Positions 43,316-52,341 of a stretch of 64,000 nucleotides of DNA are shown here, one piece after another. Numbering within the stretch: the first letter of the stretch is position 1; the number at the start of each line of letters is the position of its first letter. The notes beneath the pieces are model-generated. The model saw nothing but the letters and a program-made list of their open reading frames with translations, made no database searches and was not told the DNA's origin. Source of the stretch: Antarcticimicrobium sp. (GTDB lineage: Bacteria > Pseudomonadota > Alphaproteobacteria > Rhodobacterales > Rhodobacteraceae); assembly GCF_029212575.1 (NCBI RefSeq), contig NZ_JARGPK010000080.1, forward strand, positions 1-64,000, in the 5' to 3' direction. Position numbers and translations under genes: made by a program.

Positions 43316-46120
43316 ATGACATTCGGCAAAGGCTGCCATCTGCACCTGATCGACGGCTCGGCCTTCATCTTTCGCGCGTTCCATGCGCTGCCTCCGCTGA
43401 CGCGCAAGTCGGACGGGCTGCCGATCGGGGCTGTCGCGGGATTCTGCAACATGCTGCAGAAATACGTCGAGGAGGCCAGCGGGCCCGATGCGCCGACCCA
43501 TGTGGCGGTGATCTTTGACAAGGGCAGCCACACGTTCCGTAACGACATGTACGACCTGTACAAGGCCAACCGCGAGGAGATGCCCGAGGCGCTGCGGCCG
43601 CAGATGCCGTTGACGCGGCGGGCCACCGAGGCCTTCAACATCGCCTGCAAGGAGATGGAGAATTACGAGGCCGACGACATCATCGCGACGCTGGCGGTGC
43701 AGGCGCGCGCGGCCGGCGGGCGGGTGACCATCATCAGTTCCGACAAGGACCTGATGCAGCTGGTCGGCGGCGGGGTGGAGATGCTGGACGCGATGAAGAA
43801 CCGGCGCATCGACCGCGACGGGGTGGTGGAGAAATTCGGCGTCTACCCGGAGCGGGTGGTGGACGTGCAGGCGCTGGCCGGGGACAGTGTCGACAACGTG
43901 CCGGGCGCGCCGGGGATCGGGATCAAGACCGCCGCGCTGCTGATCAACGAGTTCGGTTCGCTGGAAGAGCTGCTGGACCGGGCGGACGAGATCAAGCAGC
44001 CCAAGCGGCGGCAGACCCTGATCGAGAAGCGTGCGCAGATCGAGATGAGCAAGAGGCTGGTGCAGCTGGATTGCGAGACGCCGCTGGAGTTCACGCTGGA
44101 CGATCTGGAGGTGCGCGACCCGGACCCCGACGTGTTGTTGCCGTTCCTGGCTGAGATGGAGTTCCGCACCCTGTCCCGGCGCATCGCCGAGAAGATGGGG
44201 GTGGAGACGCCGGTGATTCCGGAGGTCGCGGCGGCGCAGCCCGGCGAGGAGGCGGCGCCGGAGGCGGTGCCCTTCGATACCGCCGCGTATGAATGCGTGC
44301 GTGATCCGGCGGCGCTGGAGCGCTGGGTCGCGATGATCCGCGACCGGGGCGTGGTGGCGGTGGATACCGAGACCACGGGGCTCGACGAGATGGTGGTCGA
44401 TCTGGTCGGCATCTCGCTGAGCACGGGGGCCGGTAAGGCCTGTTACATCCCGCTGATCCACAAGGCGGCGGGGCGCGGCGATGACCTGTTCGGCTCGGAC
44501 GATCTGGCCGAGGGGCAGATCGGGGTGGAAGCGGCGCTGGAGCTGTTGAAGCCGGTGCTGGAGGATCCGGCGATTCTAAAGGTCGGGCAGAACATGAAAT
44601 ATGACGCCAAGATATTTGCCCGTTACGGGGTGAATGTGGCGCCGATCGACGACACCATGCTGCTGTCCTACGCGATGCATGCGGGGCTGCACGGGCACGG
44701 GATGGACACGCTGAGCGACCGCTACCTCGGGCATCAGCCGATCCCGATCAAGCCGCTCTTGGGCTCGGGCAAATCGGCGATCACATTCGACCGGGTGCCG
44801 ATCGGAGAGGCCAGCGCCTATGCCGCCGAGGATGCCGATATCACCTGGCGCCTGTGGGAGACGTTCAAGCCGCAGTTGCACCGCGAACAGGTGACCACGG
44901 TTTACGAGACGATGGAGCGGCCGCTGGTGCCGGTTCTGGCCGAGATGGAAATGACCGGCATCAAGGTCGACCGCGATGTGCTGAGCCGGATGTCGAACGC
45001 CTTTGCCCAGAAGATGGCCGGGCTGGAGGCCGAGATCCACGAGTTGGCGGGAGAGACGTTCAACGTCGGGAGCCCCAAGCAGCTGGGCGAGATCCTGTTC
45101 GACAAGATGAGCCTTGAGGGCGGCAAGCGGGGCAAGACCGGGGCCTATGCCACAGGGGCCGACGTGCTGGAGGATCTGGCCGCCGAGGGGCATGATCTGC
45201 CGGCGCGGGTGCTGGACTGGCGGCAGCTGAGCAAGCTGAAATCGACCTATACCGACGCGCTGCAGGACCACATCAACCCCGACACCGGGCGCGTGCATAC
45301 CAGTTACATCATTTCCGGGGCGGCGACCGGGCGGCTGGCCTCGACCGATCCGAACCTGCAGAACATCCCGGTGCGCAGCGAAGAGGGGCGGCGCATCCGC
45401 GAGGCCTTTGTCGCGGAAGAGGGCAAGGTCCTGCTCAGCCTCGACTATAGCCAGATCGAGCTGCGGATATTGGCCCATATCGCCGATCTGGGTGGCATGA
45501 AGGCGGCCTTTGCGGAGGGGCAGGACATTCACGCCGCCACCGCATCCGAGATGTTCAACGTGCCGCTGGAAGAGATGACGCCGGAGATCCGGCGGCAGGC
45601 CAAGGCGATCAATTTCGGGGTGATCTACGGGATTTCCGGTTTCGGGCTGGCGCGCAACCTGCGGATCCCGCGGGCCGAGGCGCAGGGGTTCATCGACCGC
45701 TATTTCGAGCGCTTCCCCGGCATCCGCACCTATATGGATCAGACCAAGGCATTCGCCAAGGAACACGGGTTCGTGCGAACCCTGTTCGGGCGCAAGATTC
45801 ATACGCCCGAAATCAACGCCAAGGGGCCGCGCGCCAGCTTTGCCTATCGCGCGGCGATCAACGCGCCGATACAAGGAACAGCGGCGGACGTGATCCGGCG
45901 GGCGATGATCCGGATGCCGGCGGCGATCAAGGATCTGCCGGCAAAGATGCTGTTGCAGGTGCATGACGAGCTGATCTTCGAGGTCGACGAGGCGGCCGCC
46001 GACACGGTGGCCGCGCGCGCCCGCGAGGTGATGGAAGGCGCGGCCGATCCGGTGGTGCATCTGGACGTGAAGCTGACGGTGGATGCGGGCAAGGGCGCGA
46101 ACTGGGCCGAGGCGCATTGA
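43316..46120 (+). CDS. polA: DNA polymerase I
   Basis: Start at the ATG at 43316 gives 934 residues. Three active domains are visible: 5'-3' flap exonuclease (residues 1-300; AVIFDKGSHTFRN, YEADDIIATLA, ISSDKDLMQLV, GDSVDNVPGAPGIG), 3'-5' exonuclease with Asp350 and Glu352 in VDTETTGLDEM, and the family A polymerase (SLDYSQIELRILAHI, RRQAKAINFGVIYGISGFGL, LQVHDELIFEV). The proofreading motif looks intact. It shares one base with the next gene (TGATG). Confidence 0.98.
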   Translation: MTFGKGCHLHLIDGSAFIFRAFHALPPLTRKSDGLPIGAVAGFCNMLQKYVEEASGPDAPTHVAVIFDKGSHTFRNDMYDLYKANREEMPEALRPQMPLTRRATEAFNIACKEMENYEADDIIATLAVQARAAGGRVTIISSDKDLMQLVGGGVEMLDAMKNRRIDRDGVVEKFGVYPERVVDVQALAGDSVDNVPGAPGIGIKTAALLINEFGSLEELLDRADEIKQPKRRQTLIEKRAQIEMSKRLVQLDCETPLEFTLDDLEVRDPDPDVLLPFLAEMEFRTLSRRIAEKMGVETPVIPEVAAAQPGEEAAPEAVPFDTAAYECVRDPAALERWVAMIRDRGVVAVDTETTGLDEMVVDLVGISLSTGAGKACYIPLIHKAAGRGDDLFGSDDLAEGQIGVEAALELLKPVLEDPAILKVGQNMKYDAKIFARYGVNVAPIDDTMLLSYAMHAGLHGHGMDTLSDRYLGHQPIPIKPLLGSGKSAITFDRVPIGEASAYAAEDADITWRLWETFKPQLHREQVTTVYETMERPLVPVLAEMEMTGIKVDRDVLSRMSNAFAQKMAGLEAEIHELAGETFNVGSPKQLGEILFDKMSLEGGKRGKTGAYATGADVLEDLAAEGHDLPARVLDWRQLSKLKSTYTDALQDHINPDTGRVHTSYIISGAATGRLASTDPNLQNIPVRSEEGRRIREAFVAEEGKVLLSLDYSQIELRILAHIADLGGMKAAFAEGQDIHAATASEMFNVPLEEMTPEIRRQAKAINFGVIYGISGFGLARNLRIPRAEAQGFIDRYFERFPGIRTYMDQTKAFAKEHGFVRTLFGRKIHTPEINAKGPRASFAYRAAINAPIQGTAADVIRRAMIRMPAAIKDLPAKMLLQVHDELIFEVDEAAADTVAARAREVMEGAADPVVHLDVKLTVDAGKGANWAEAH

Positions 46121-46695
46121 TGGGCGGGCGGACAGGTGGCTCCGCCCTGAGACTGCTGGCGATTTCGGGCAGCGCGCGCCGCGCCTCGACCAATACCGCG
46201 CTGCTGCAGGCGGTGGCCGAGGTCGCGCCGCCGGGGATCGAGATTTCGGTGTTCGACGGTGTCGGGCGGTTGCCGGTGTTCTCTCCGGATCTTGAGGACG
46301 GGCCGCCGCCGCCGGGCGTGCAGGCCTTCATGGAGGCCATTGCGCGGGCCGACGGGCTGATCGTGGCCAGCCCGGAATATGTACATGCGATCCCCGGCGG
46401 GCTGAAGAACGCGATCGACTGGCTGGTTTCGGGCGAGCATATCATCGGCAAGCCGGTGGCCCTGATGCATGCCTCGCATCGGGGCGAGAACATGCTGGCG
46501 GCGCTGCGGCTGGTACTCTCGACCGTGACCGAGCGTTTCGCGCCGGATATCTTCCTGCGGCTGCCGCTGATGAAGATGACGCCGGAGGCGATCATGGAAG
46601 CAGTCGGCGCGGGGGCGTATCGGGACGAGGTGCTGGGGTTTCTCGACGGGTTCGCCGGTTATTGCCGGGCCACAGGGGCAAGACCCCCTCTCTAG
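46120..46695 (+). CDS. NADPH-dependent FMN reductase
   Basis: This 191-residue flavodoxin-fold protein starts at the ATG overlapping the polA TGA. The FMN phosphate loop SGSARRASTNTALL (residues 17-30) and the second FMN loop SPEYVHAIPGGLKNAIDWL are clear matches to the NADPH_FMN_red family (chromate/quinone reductase type). The product may supply reduced flavin or reduce quinones. Translationally coupled to polA. Confidence 0.88.
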   Translation: MGGRTGGSALRLLAISGSARRASTNTALLQAVAEVAPPGIEISVFDGVGRLPVFSPDLEDGPPPPGVQAFMEAIARADGLIVASPEYVHAIPGGLKNAIDWLVSGEHIIGKPVALMHASHRGENMLAALRLVLSTVTERFAPDIFLRLPLMKMTPEAIMEAVGAGAYRDEVLGFLDGFAGYCRATGARPPL

Positions 46696-46754
46696 CCCTC
46701 CCTCCGCCTGGTGGGGAGAGGGGATGGCGGGACTGCGGGGCGATGCCTTGGGTT

Positions 46755-46860
46755 CCGAGCCAGTTTTTTCGGCAGCCCAAGCCGCGCAAGCGCCGGACCG
46801 TGGGCTGGCGCTTGCGCGGCGGCCTTCGGCCGTGAGTCCGCGCTGGGGAGCCTGGCTCGG
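46755..46860. repeat. Nested inverted repeats between convergent genes
   Basis: An outer pair CCGAGCCAG (46755-46763) and CTGGCTCGG (46852-46860) encloses a perfect 13-bp inner pair CCGCGCAAGCGCC (46782-46794) and GGCGCTTGCGCGG (46807-46819), followed by a GGCC-TTC-GGCC mini-hairpin. A T6 run follows the left outer arm. The 169-base gap between the FMN reductase and hyi holds nothing else. It could be a bidirectional terminator or a folded RNA. Confidence 0.65.
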
Positions 46861-46864
46861 CGAT

Positions 46865-47617
46865 TTAGCCCGACATCCACCCCAGGCTGTCCTCGGTCCG
46901 CTCGGTACTCGGGGTGTATTCCGCGCTGATCCATCCGTCGTAGCCGCTGGCCGCGATCTGCGCCAGCAGCGCCGGGAAATCGACCGGGCCGCCGTCCAGC
47001 CGCGGTTCGCTGCGGTCCGGCGGCGCGCCAAGCTGGACGTGGCGCACCAGAGGCGCATGGTGACGCCATGTGGCGAGTGCATCGCCGTGAATCCGGTGGG
47101 CGTGATAGCTGTCGTATTGCAGCCCGAGGTTGGGGCGCGCGACCCGCGCCAGCACCCGCGCGGCGCGGTCGTAGGTGTTCATCACGTAGCCGGGCTGATC
47201 GGCGGGATTCAGCGGCTCGATGGTGAAGGGCTGATCCGGCGCGTGATCGGCCAGCCATTGCAGGTTGGCGATCAGGGTCTCTTCGGCGCGCGGATCGTCG
47301 GTATATCCCGCCATCACGTGGATCGCGCCGGGGCGCAGGATCTGGGCGCGCTGCAACACCTGTTCCATGGTGGCGCGAAAACCGGCCTCGTCCCCCGGCA
47401 GGGCGGGAAAGGCGGCATCGGGACCCGGCGGCGGTGCGTTGATCAGGGCCAGCGCCAGCCCCTGGGCGTCCAGCGCCGCGCGGATGTCCCGGGCGGCGTG
47501 ATCATAGGGAAAGAGGATCTCGACCCCGTCGAACCCGGCGCGGGCGGCGGCGGCGAAACGTTCCATGAACGGCAGCTCGGCGAAGAGCAGCGAGATATTG
47601 GCGGCAAGGCGCGGCAT
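46865..47617 (-). CDS. hyi: Hydroxypyruvate isomerase
   Basis: The 250-residue TIM-barrel protein of the Hyi/xylose-isomerase-like family begins RLAANISLLFAELPFMERFAAAARAGFDGVEILFPYD. It carries the likely metal and acid-base residues in IHVMAGY, FTIEPLNPADQPGY (Glu), LGLQYDSYHAHRIHGD and HVQLGAPPDRSEP, and ends GWISAEYTPSTERTEDSLGWM. It interconverts hydroxypyruvate and tartronate semialdehyde in glyoxylate metabolism, which links loosely with glcDEF 40 kb away. No gcl or glxR lies next to it. Confidence 0.92.
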   Translation of the reverse strand: MPRLAANISLLFAELPFMERFAAAARAGFDGVEILFPYDHAARDIRAALDAQGLALALINAPPPGPDAAFPALPGDEAGFRATMEQVLQRAQILRPGAIHVMAGYTDDPRAEETLIANLQWLADHAPDQPFTIEPLNPADQPGYVMNTYDRAARVLARVARPNLGLQYDSYHAHRIHGDALATWRHHAPLVRHVQLGAPPDRSEPRLDGGPVDFPALLAQIAASGYDGWISAEYTPSTERTEDSLGWMSG

Positions 47618-47763
47618 GAGCCGACTATCCGGGGTGGCACCGACGCTGGCAAGAGGCGGCGGGCGGGGGATGCTGCGCGGCGGGAATCCTTTCTTTCCTT
47701 TTCACTGACGTTGGGTAAGGTTGAGGGCAGATTTGAATCAGGTTTTTCAGAACTGGAATTGAC

Positions 47764-49266
47764 ATGCGAGCGCTGCGCGTTGTCGTGATATGGGCGATGT
47801 GCCTGTTGGCCCCGGCGGCCTGGGCGGCGGGGGACCGGGTGGCGCTGATCCTGGGGCTGGGGGCCTACAGCGCGATCCCGGCGCTGGACAACACCCGCAA
47901 CGACGCCACCGACATGGCCCGCACGCTGGAGGGGATCGGGTTCGACGTGACGCTGTCGCTCGACACCACGGCGCAGGAGATGCGGCAACTGCTGGAGGAT
48001 TTCGCCTTTCGCTCGGAGACGGCCGATCTGGCGCTGATCTATTTCGCCGGTCACGGGGTCGAGGTGCAGGGCGAGAATTTCATGATCCCGGTCGATGCGC
48101 AGGTCACCAGCAATCTCGACGTGCAGCGGCAGTCCATCTCGCTGAAACAGATGCTGGCGGCGGTGGAGCGGGCGCGCAAGATGCGCATCGTGATCCTGGA
48201 CAGCTGCCGCGACAACCCGCTGGGCGATGCCATCGACCTGAACCAGAGAACGCAGGCGGCCACAAGCGAGACCAGCGAGACCACGCGCGGCGGCGGCGGG
48301 CTGGCGCCTGCGGACCCCGATCGCGGCACGCTGGTAGCCTTTGCGGCGCGCGACGGGCAGGTCGCGCTGGACGGGCGCGGCGACAACAGCCCGTTTGCCC
48401 GCGCGCTGATGGACAAGATGGTGCAGCCGGGGCTGGAGATCAGCCTGATGTTCCGCCAGGTGCGCGACATGGTGCTGAGCGAGACCGGCAACCTGCAGGA
48501 GCCGCATACCTATGGTTCGCTCACCGGGGTGCCGTTCTACCTCGCCGGGCCGGGCGCGCAGGGACAGGACCCCTCGGCGGCACCCAGCGCGCTGGATGCC
48601 TGGGCAGCGATCAAGCCGGATCAGGAGGAGCAGCTTTTGGCGCTGGCCGAACAGGGCGACACGCGCTCGATGCTGGGGCTGGCCTATATCCGGCTGAACC
48701 CGAACGAGGGGCGGTTCGACCCGGTGGCAGCGGTGGATTTCCTGACCCGCGCGGCGGAGGCGGGATCGCCCGAGGCGCAGTTCGAGCTGGCCAAGCTTTA
48801 TGAGCGGGGCACCGGGGTGGAGCGTGACGAGCCGCGCGCGTTGGCGCTTTACCGCGAGGCGGCGGACCAGAACTATGCCGACGCGATCAACGACCTGGGG
48901 TTCCTGCATTACCAAGGCGGGCTGGGGCTGCCGGCGGACCCGAAGAAGGCACTGGGGTTCTTTGAGCGCGCGGCCGATCTGCGGCACCCGCAGGCGCAGT
49001 TCAACTTCGCCGCGCTGATCGATGACGGGCTGATCCCGCAGAAGGGACCGGAGGATGCGGCGCATTACCTTTACGAGGCGCTGCGGTCGGGGAGTGCGGA
49101 TGTTCTGCAACTTCTGAGCGACCGGCCGACCATGTTCAAGGATGCCACGCGGCGGGCCCTGCAGGCCAAGCTGAAGCAGCATGAATTCTATGCCGGCGCG
49201 ATCGATGGCGATTTCGGCCCCGGCACCCAGCGCGGCATCCGGCGGGCCTATGGGATCGAGGAATGA
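47764..49266 (+). CDS. Caspase-like (C14) protein with Sel1 repeats and peptidoglycan-binding domain
   Basis: The 500-residue exported protein has a signal peptide (MRALRVVVIWAMCLLAPAAWA). A peptidase C14 domain spans about residues 23-265, with His97 in YFAGHG and Cys148 in LDSCRDNP, the catalytic dyad. Sel1/TPR-like repeats follow (about 285-430: AAEAGSPEAQFELAKLYERGTGVERD, then YADAINDLGFLHYQGGLGL). A C-terminal peptidoglycan-binding domain (FYAGAIDGDFGPGTQRGIRRAYG) suggests anchoring to the wall. Substrate unknown. It overlaps the next gene by four bases and leads a run of envelope genes toward the secretion locus. Confidence 0.9.
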   Translation: MRALRVVVIWAMCLLAPAAWAAGDRVALILGLGAYSAIPALDNTRNDATDMARTLEGIGFDVTLSLDTTAQEMRQLLEDFAFRSETADLALIYFAGHGVEVQGENFMIPVDAQVTSNLDVQRQSISLKQMLAAVERARKMRIVILDSCRDNPLGDAIDLNQRTQAATSETSETTRGGGGLAPADPDRGTLVAFAARDGQVALDGRGDNSPFARALMDKMVQPGLEISLMFRQVRDMVLSETGNLQEPHTYGSLTGVPFYLAGPGAQGQDPSAAPSALDAWAAIKPDQEEQLLALAEQGDTRSMLGLAYIRLNPNEGRFDPVAAVDFLTRAAEAGSPEAQFELAKLYERGTGVERDEPRALALYREAADQNYADAINDLGFLHYQGGLGLPADPKKALGFFERAADLRHPQAQFNFAALIDDGLIPQKGPEDAAHYLYEALRSGSADVLQLLSDRPTMFKDATRRALQAKLKQHEFYAGAIDGDFGPGTQRGIRRAYGIEE

Positions 49267-50060
49267 GGCGGGACGGCCTTGCCCTTGCCCGCCTGCGCGG
49301 GGCGTTGATCGCGCTGGCGCTGGCCGGTGGGCTGGCGGCGCCTGCGGCGCGGGCGCAGGAGGCGGTGGGCATCGGGTCGCTGCCCCCGGCGCCGCAAGCG
49401 GTGAAGAACCTGACGCTGCTGTCGATCCCCTCAGCCACGGTGGCGCCGCGCGGGCTCGGCTTCGGCTCGCTCGGGCTGACCTCAAAGCGCGGCGGCACCG
49501 GCAACGATTGGGACGGCTCGATGGCGCTGGGTGTCGGCCTGGGCAATGCGGCAGAGGGGTTGGGCCTGCAGATCACGGCGAACATCACCTCGCTGTCGAA
49601 CAATTTCGGCGACTCGGGGTATTTCGAGGCCAAGATCGCGCGGCTGATCGCGCCCGGGGACTCGCCGCTCTACATCGCGGCGCAGGTCGAGGGGCTGGCC
49701 CGCTGGGGCCAGGCCAGCACGGTGCCCGAGCGCGGCCGGATCATGGGCACCTGGTTCACCGATCTGTCGGCGGGCGGCGATGTGTTCCCGCTGATGGTCA
49801 CGCTGGGCTATGGCACCCACCTGCGCAACGGCAGGACCGACCCCGGTATCTTTGCCGGGGCCGGAATCGGGCTGACCCGCAATCTCGGGGTTTCGGCGGC
49901 CTGGACCGGCGAGACGCTGGATGTGGGCGCGGCGTGGCGGTTCGAGGGCGCGCCGGGCATGACGGTGAGCGCCGAGATCAACGATGTGACCGACCGGCTT
50001 GGCAGCCGCCGCTTTTCGATCACCTTCAGTTTCCTCAGACCGAACCTCTACCGGAGTTGA
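49263..50060 (+). CDS. Exported beta-barrel-like outer membrane protein
   Basis: This 265-residue protein has a signal peptide ending near AARAQ (residue 31), then alternating short strands and Gly-rich turns (SMALGVGLGNAAEGLGLQITANI, GIFAGAGIGLTRNLGVSAAWTG, RRFSITFSFLRPNLYRS). The pattern and terminal aromatic strand fit a small outer membrane beta-barrel of about 10-12 strands, but no family is recognised. The ATG overlaps the stop of the caspase-like gene (ATGA), so the two are coupled. Confidence 0.7.
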   Translation: MRRDGLALARLRGALIALALAGGLAAPAARAQEAVGIGSLPPAPQAVKNLTLLSIPSATVAPRGLGFGSLGLTSKRGGTGNDWDGSMALGVGLGNAAEGLGLQITANITSLSNNFGDSGYFEAKIARLIAPGDSPLYIAAQVEGLARWGQASTVPERGRIMGTWFTDLSAGGDVFPLMVTLGYGTHLRNGRTDPGIFAGAGIGLTRNLGVSAAWTGETLDVGAAWRFEGAPGMTVSAEINDVTDRLGSRRFSITFSFLRPNLYRS

Positions 50061-50064
50061 CCTG

Positions 50065-50712
50065 ATGTCCCTGTCCCTGTCCCTTCCCGCCCTGACCGCC
50101 GCCGCAGCGCTTGCCCTGTCCGGCGGGGTCGCGGCACCCCGGTTGCACCTCGCCGGGGGCGATGCGGTGGGATCCTCGCCCACCTTCGTGCCCTATGGTT
50201 ATGGCACCGGGGCCGGCGCACGGAAGAGGGCGACGGAGACCAGCGCGGCGGCGACGGCGCAGATCGTGGCGGCGCTGCAGCAGGCGACGCGCTATTGCGG
50301 CTGGCTCAAGCGCGACGGAAAGGGCGAATACGTGATCGACTGCCTTGCCGAACGGATCGACGACGTCAGCCGGGGCATGGCGGGCCAGCGCGGCTATGCG
50401 CAGGTGCGCGCGGTACTGGACGAGACCGCGCGTGGACTGAACGATGTCGCCCGCGCCAACCGTGCCGCTGCGCAGCGCCCGACCCGGTTCCGCACAAAGG
50501 ACAAGGGCGGCGCGGTCACCACGACCAACCGGCGGCTGGTGCCGGTGGAGCCTGCCCGTCAGCAGGCGGCGGTGGCGCAGGCGCTGGCGGTGATCGGAGA
50601 GGCCGAGACCAGGCTGCTGCGCTCGGCCGAGGACCCGTCGACGCGCGGCGCCCAGTTCCAGCGCATCGCGGCGGCGATGGGATCGAACAAGGTGTTGCTG
50701 CGGTCGCTGTAG
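50065..50712 (+). CDS. Exported protein of unknown function
   Basis: Start at the ATG at 50065 (CCGGAG eight bases upstream) gives 215 residues. It has an N-terminal signal (MSLSLSLPALTAAAALALSGGVAAP), a glycine-rich linker (FVPYGYGTGAGARK), and a helical domain with two Cys (YCGWLKRDGKGEYVIDCLAERID) that could form a disulfide. The sequence RGYAQVRAVLDETARGLNDVARANRAA is strongly helical. No family recognised. It follows the barrel gene by four bases, making a three-gene unit with the caspase-like gene. Confidence 0.7.
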   Translation: MSLSLSLPALTAAAALALSGGVAAPRLHLAGGDAVGSSPTFVPYGYGTGAGARKRATETSAAATAQIVAALQQATRYCGWLKRDGKGEYVIDCLAERIDDVSRGMAGQRGYAQVRAVLDETARGLNDVARANRAAAQRPTRFRTKDKGGAVTTTNRRLVPVEPARQQAAVAQALAVIGEAETRLLRSAEDPSTRGAQFQRIAAAMGSNKVLLRSL

Positions 50713-50721
50713 GAGGGCGGC

Positions 50722-51555
50722 TCAGATCAGCCCGGCTTCGAACCATTCGTCGAACATTTCCTTGCTGACCTCGAAGTGCATGCTGTCCTCGCGCCCGAAG
50801 CCGGCGCCCCAGACCCAGCCCTCGGCGCGGAAGAAATCGGCGAGGATGGTGAGGCCGAGCTGGGTCTTGCCGTCGGCGAGGTTGTCGAGGTGGCCGTCGA
50901 TGTTCAGGTCCAGCGCCATGCCGTAGCTGTGGTTCGAGATCGAGGTCGAGGAGCCGCGGATCAACCGGGTGCAGAGCGAGCCGGAAGTGTTGATCTTGGA
51001 ATAGAGGTCGGGGTCGGCGCGCTTGATCTTCTCGAACACGGTGCGCAGGGATTCGGCGGCCGGTTTCAGCATCCTGACCCGGACCGGGCCGACCTTTTCC
51101 AGCACCAGAAGATCGGCCAGACGCTGGTTGGTGATCGACTGGCACTTGTCGGTGAGATCCTCGCGCGGGCGGCCCAGCTTGCTGACCAGGTAGCGCGAGG
51201 TGAGCACGGTAAACTCCCGGTTCACGTTGCGCCGGTCGGCGATGAAGACGAGCTGCGCGTAGGCGTCGAGGATGTCGTTGGGGCCGGACTGGCGAAACGC
51301 CTGATCCTCAGGGCCCGGTTGCAGCGCCATGCCCTGGCCGGATTCGACCCGGTTCAGCGCGCCCTCCATCCCGTCGAGACGGGCGTTCAGGCTTTCGACC
51401 TGCTGGCGCAGCATCTCGATCTCGATCCGCGCGCCGGAATCGATGCCGCCGCCGCCGTAGTCGTCCTCGGCCAGCAGGTGATCCAGCCCGACCCAGATCA
51501 CCGGCACCAGCAAAAGGGCGGTGGCGATAATCAATGCGGGGACGAAACGCAGCAT
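50722..51555 (-). CDS. M15-family D-Ala-D-Ala carboxypeptidase-like protein
   Basis: From the ATG at 51555 (CAGGAGG four bases upstream) the protein has 277 residues. An N-terminal membrane anchor (residues 3-25) and a coiled coil (42-72, IEIEMLRQQVESLNARLDGMEGAL) precede an M15 metallopeptidase domain. The zinc ligands appear as His209 and Asp216 in SNHSYGMALDLN and His260 in DSMHFEV, the S-x-H-x6-D...H pattern of VanY-like enzymes. It likely trims peptidoglycan stem peptides in the periplasm. Convergent with the preceding unit, divergent from the OmpA gene. Confidence 0.85.
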   Translation of the reverse strand: MLRFVPALIIATALLLVPVIWVGLDHLLAEDDYGGGGIDSGARIEIEMLRQQVESLNARLDGMEGALNRVESGQGMALQPGPEDQAFRQSGPNDILDAYAQLVFIADRRNVNREFTVLTSRYLVSKLGRPREDLTDKCQSITNQRLADLLVLEKVGPVRVRMLKPAAESLRTVFEKIKRADPDLYSKINTSGSLCTRLIRGSSTSISNHSYGMALDLNIDGHLDNLADGKTQLGLTILADFFRAEGWVWGAGFGREDSMHFEVSKEMFDEWFEAGLI

Positions 51556-51662
51556 GGGCCCTCCTGTACTAGGGGCCATTTGAGCCCGTTCCGGTGCCGC
51601 GAGTAAAGGGGCAATCCGGCGGTGCCCGGGATTCGGCCGAGGCCTGCCGGGTCTGAAAAACC

Positions 51663-51690
51663 TTTGCCCGACGCGGGACCGTGGTATAGA
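51663..51690 (+). promoter_or_regulatory. Candidate promoter of the OmpA-family gene
   Basis: TTTGCC (51663-51668), 16 bases, TATAGA (51685-51690), 42 bases before the ATG at 51733. Confidence 0.35.
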
Positions 51691-51732
51691 TTTTCAGGTG
51701 TCTTCATTCATTTTTTAACAGGGGGACAGGAC

Positions 51733-52311
51733 ATGGTCCGAACCGCCACGATTCGCGCAATTGCCATTTCCACCGCCCTGGCCCTTGGCACCATAGCGGC
51801 CAGCGCGCAGACCGAGATGTCCGCCGAGGAGATTACCGAGGCCTTCAAGAAGCAGAAGACCCGTGGGTTGGTGATCGTGCCCTCGGGCCAGCAGAGCGAC
51901 GGCGCCAGCAGCACCACGGTGGCCTCGGCCCCGGCCGTGGCGGCACCGGCCGAAGACTATGCGGCGGTGGACAAGGCGGATCAGGTCAACATCCAGATTT
52001 CCTTCGACTTCGACAGCGCCGCGCTGCGCGAGGACCAGAAGCCCAAGCTGGCCACCCTGTGCCAGGTGATGCAGTCGGTCGACGTGGCGGTGTTCCAGAT
52101 CATCGGCCATACCGACAGCTCGGGCGGGGCGGCCTATAATCAGCGGCTGTCGCTGTTGCGCGCGCAGGAGGTCAAGCGCCACCTGGTGGGTGAGTGCGGC
52201 ATCGCCGAGACCCGGCTCAAGGCGATCGGAATGGGCGAAAAGGCCCCCTTTGACAGCGCCGCGCCGCGCGCCGACGTGAATCGCCGTGTCGAATTCCAGG
52301 CCCTGGGCTAG
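51733..52311 (+). CDS. OmpA-family peptidoglycan-binding protein
   Basis: Start at the ATG at 51733 gives 192 residues: signal peptide (MVRTATIRAIAISTALALGTIAASA), an Ala/Ser-rich linker, then an OmpA_C domain (about residues 80-190). The domain carries IQISFDFDSAALREDQKPKL, the peptidoglycan-contact segment IIGHTDSSGGAAYNQRLSLLRAQEVKRHL, and RRVEF. It stands 30 bases upstream of the kinase gene on the same strand, so the two are probably co-transcribed; OmpA proteins are common accessory genes of type VI loci. Confidence 0.9.
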   Translation: MVRTATIRAIAISTALALGTIAASAQTEMSAEEITEAFKKQKTRGLVIVPSGQQSDGASSTTVASAPAVAAPAEDYAAVDKADQVNIQISFDFDSAALREDQKPKLATLCQVMQSVDVAVFQIIGHTDSSGGAAYNQRLSLLRAQEVKRHLVGECGIAETRLKAIGMGEKAPFDSAAPRADVNRRVEFQALG

Positions 52312-52341
52312 GCGCGCCGGGGCGGGTCCGGGGGTGACGCG

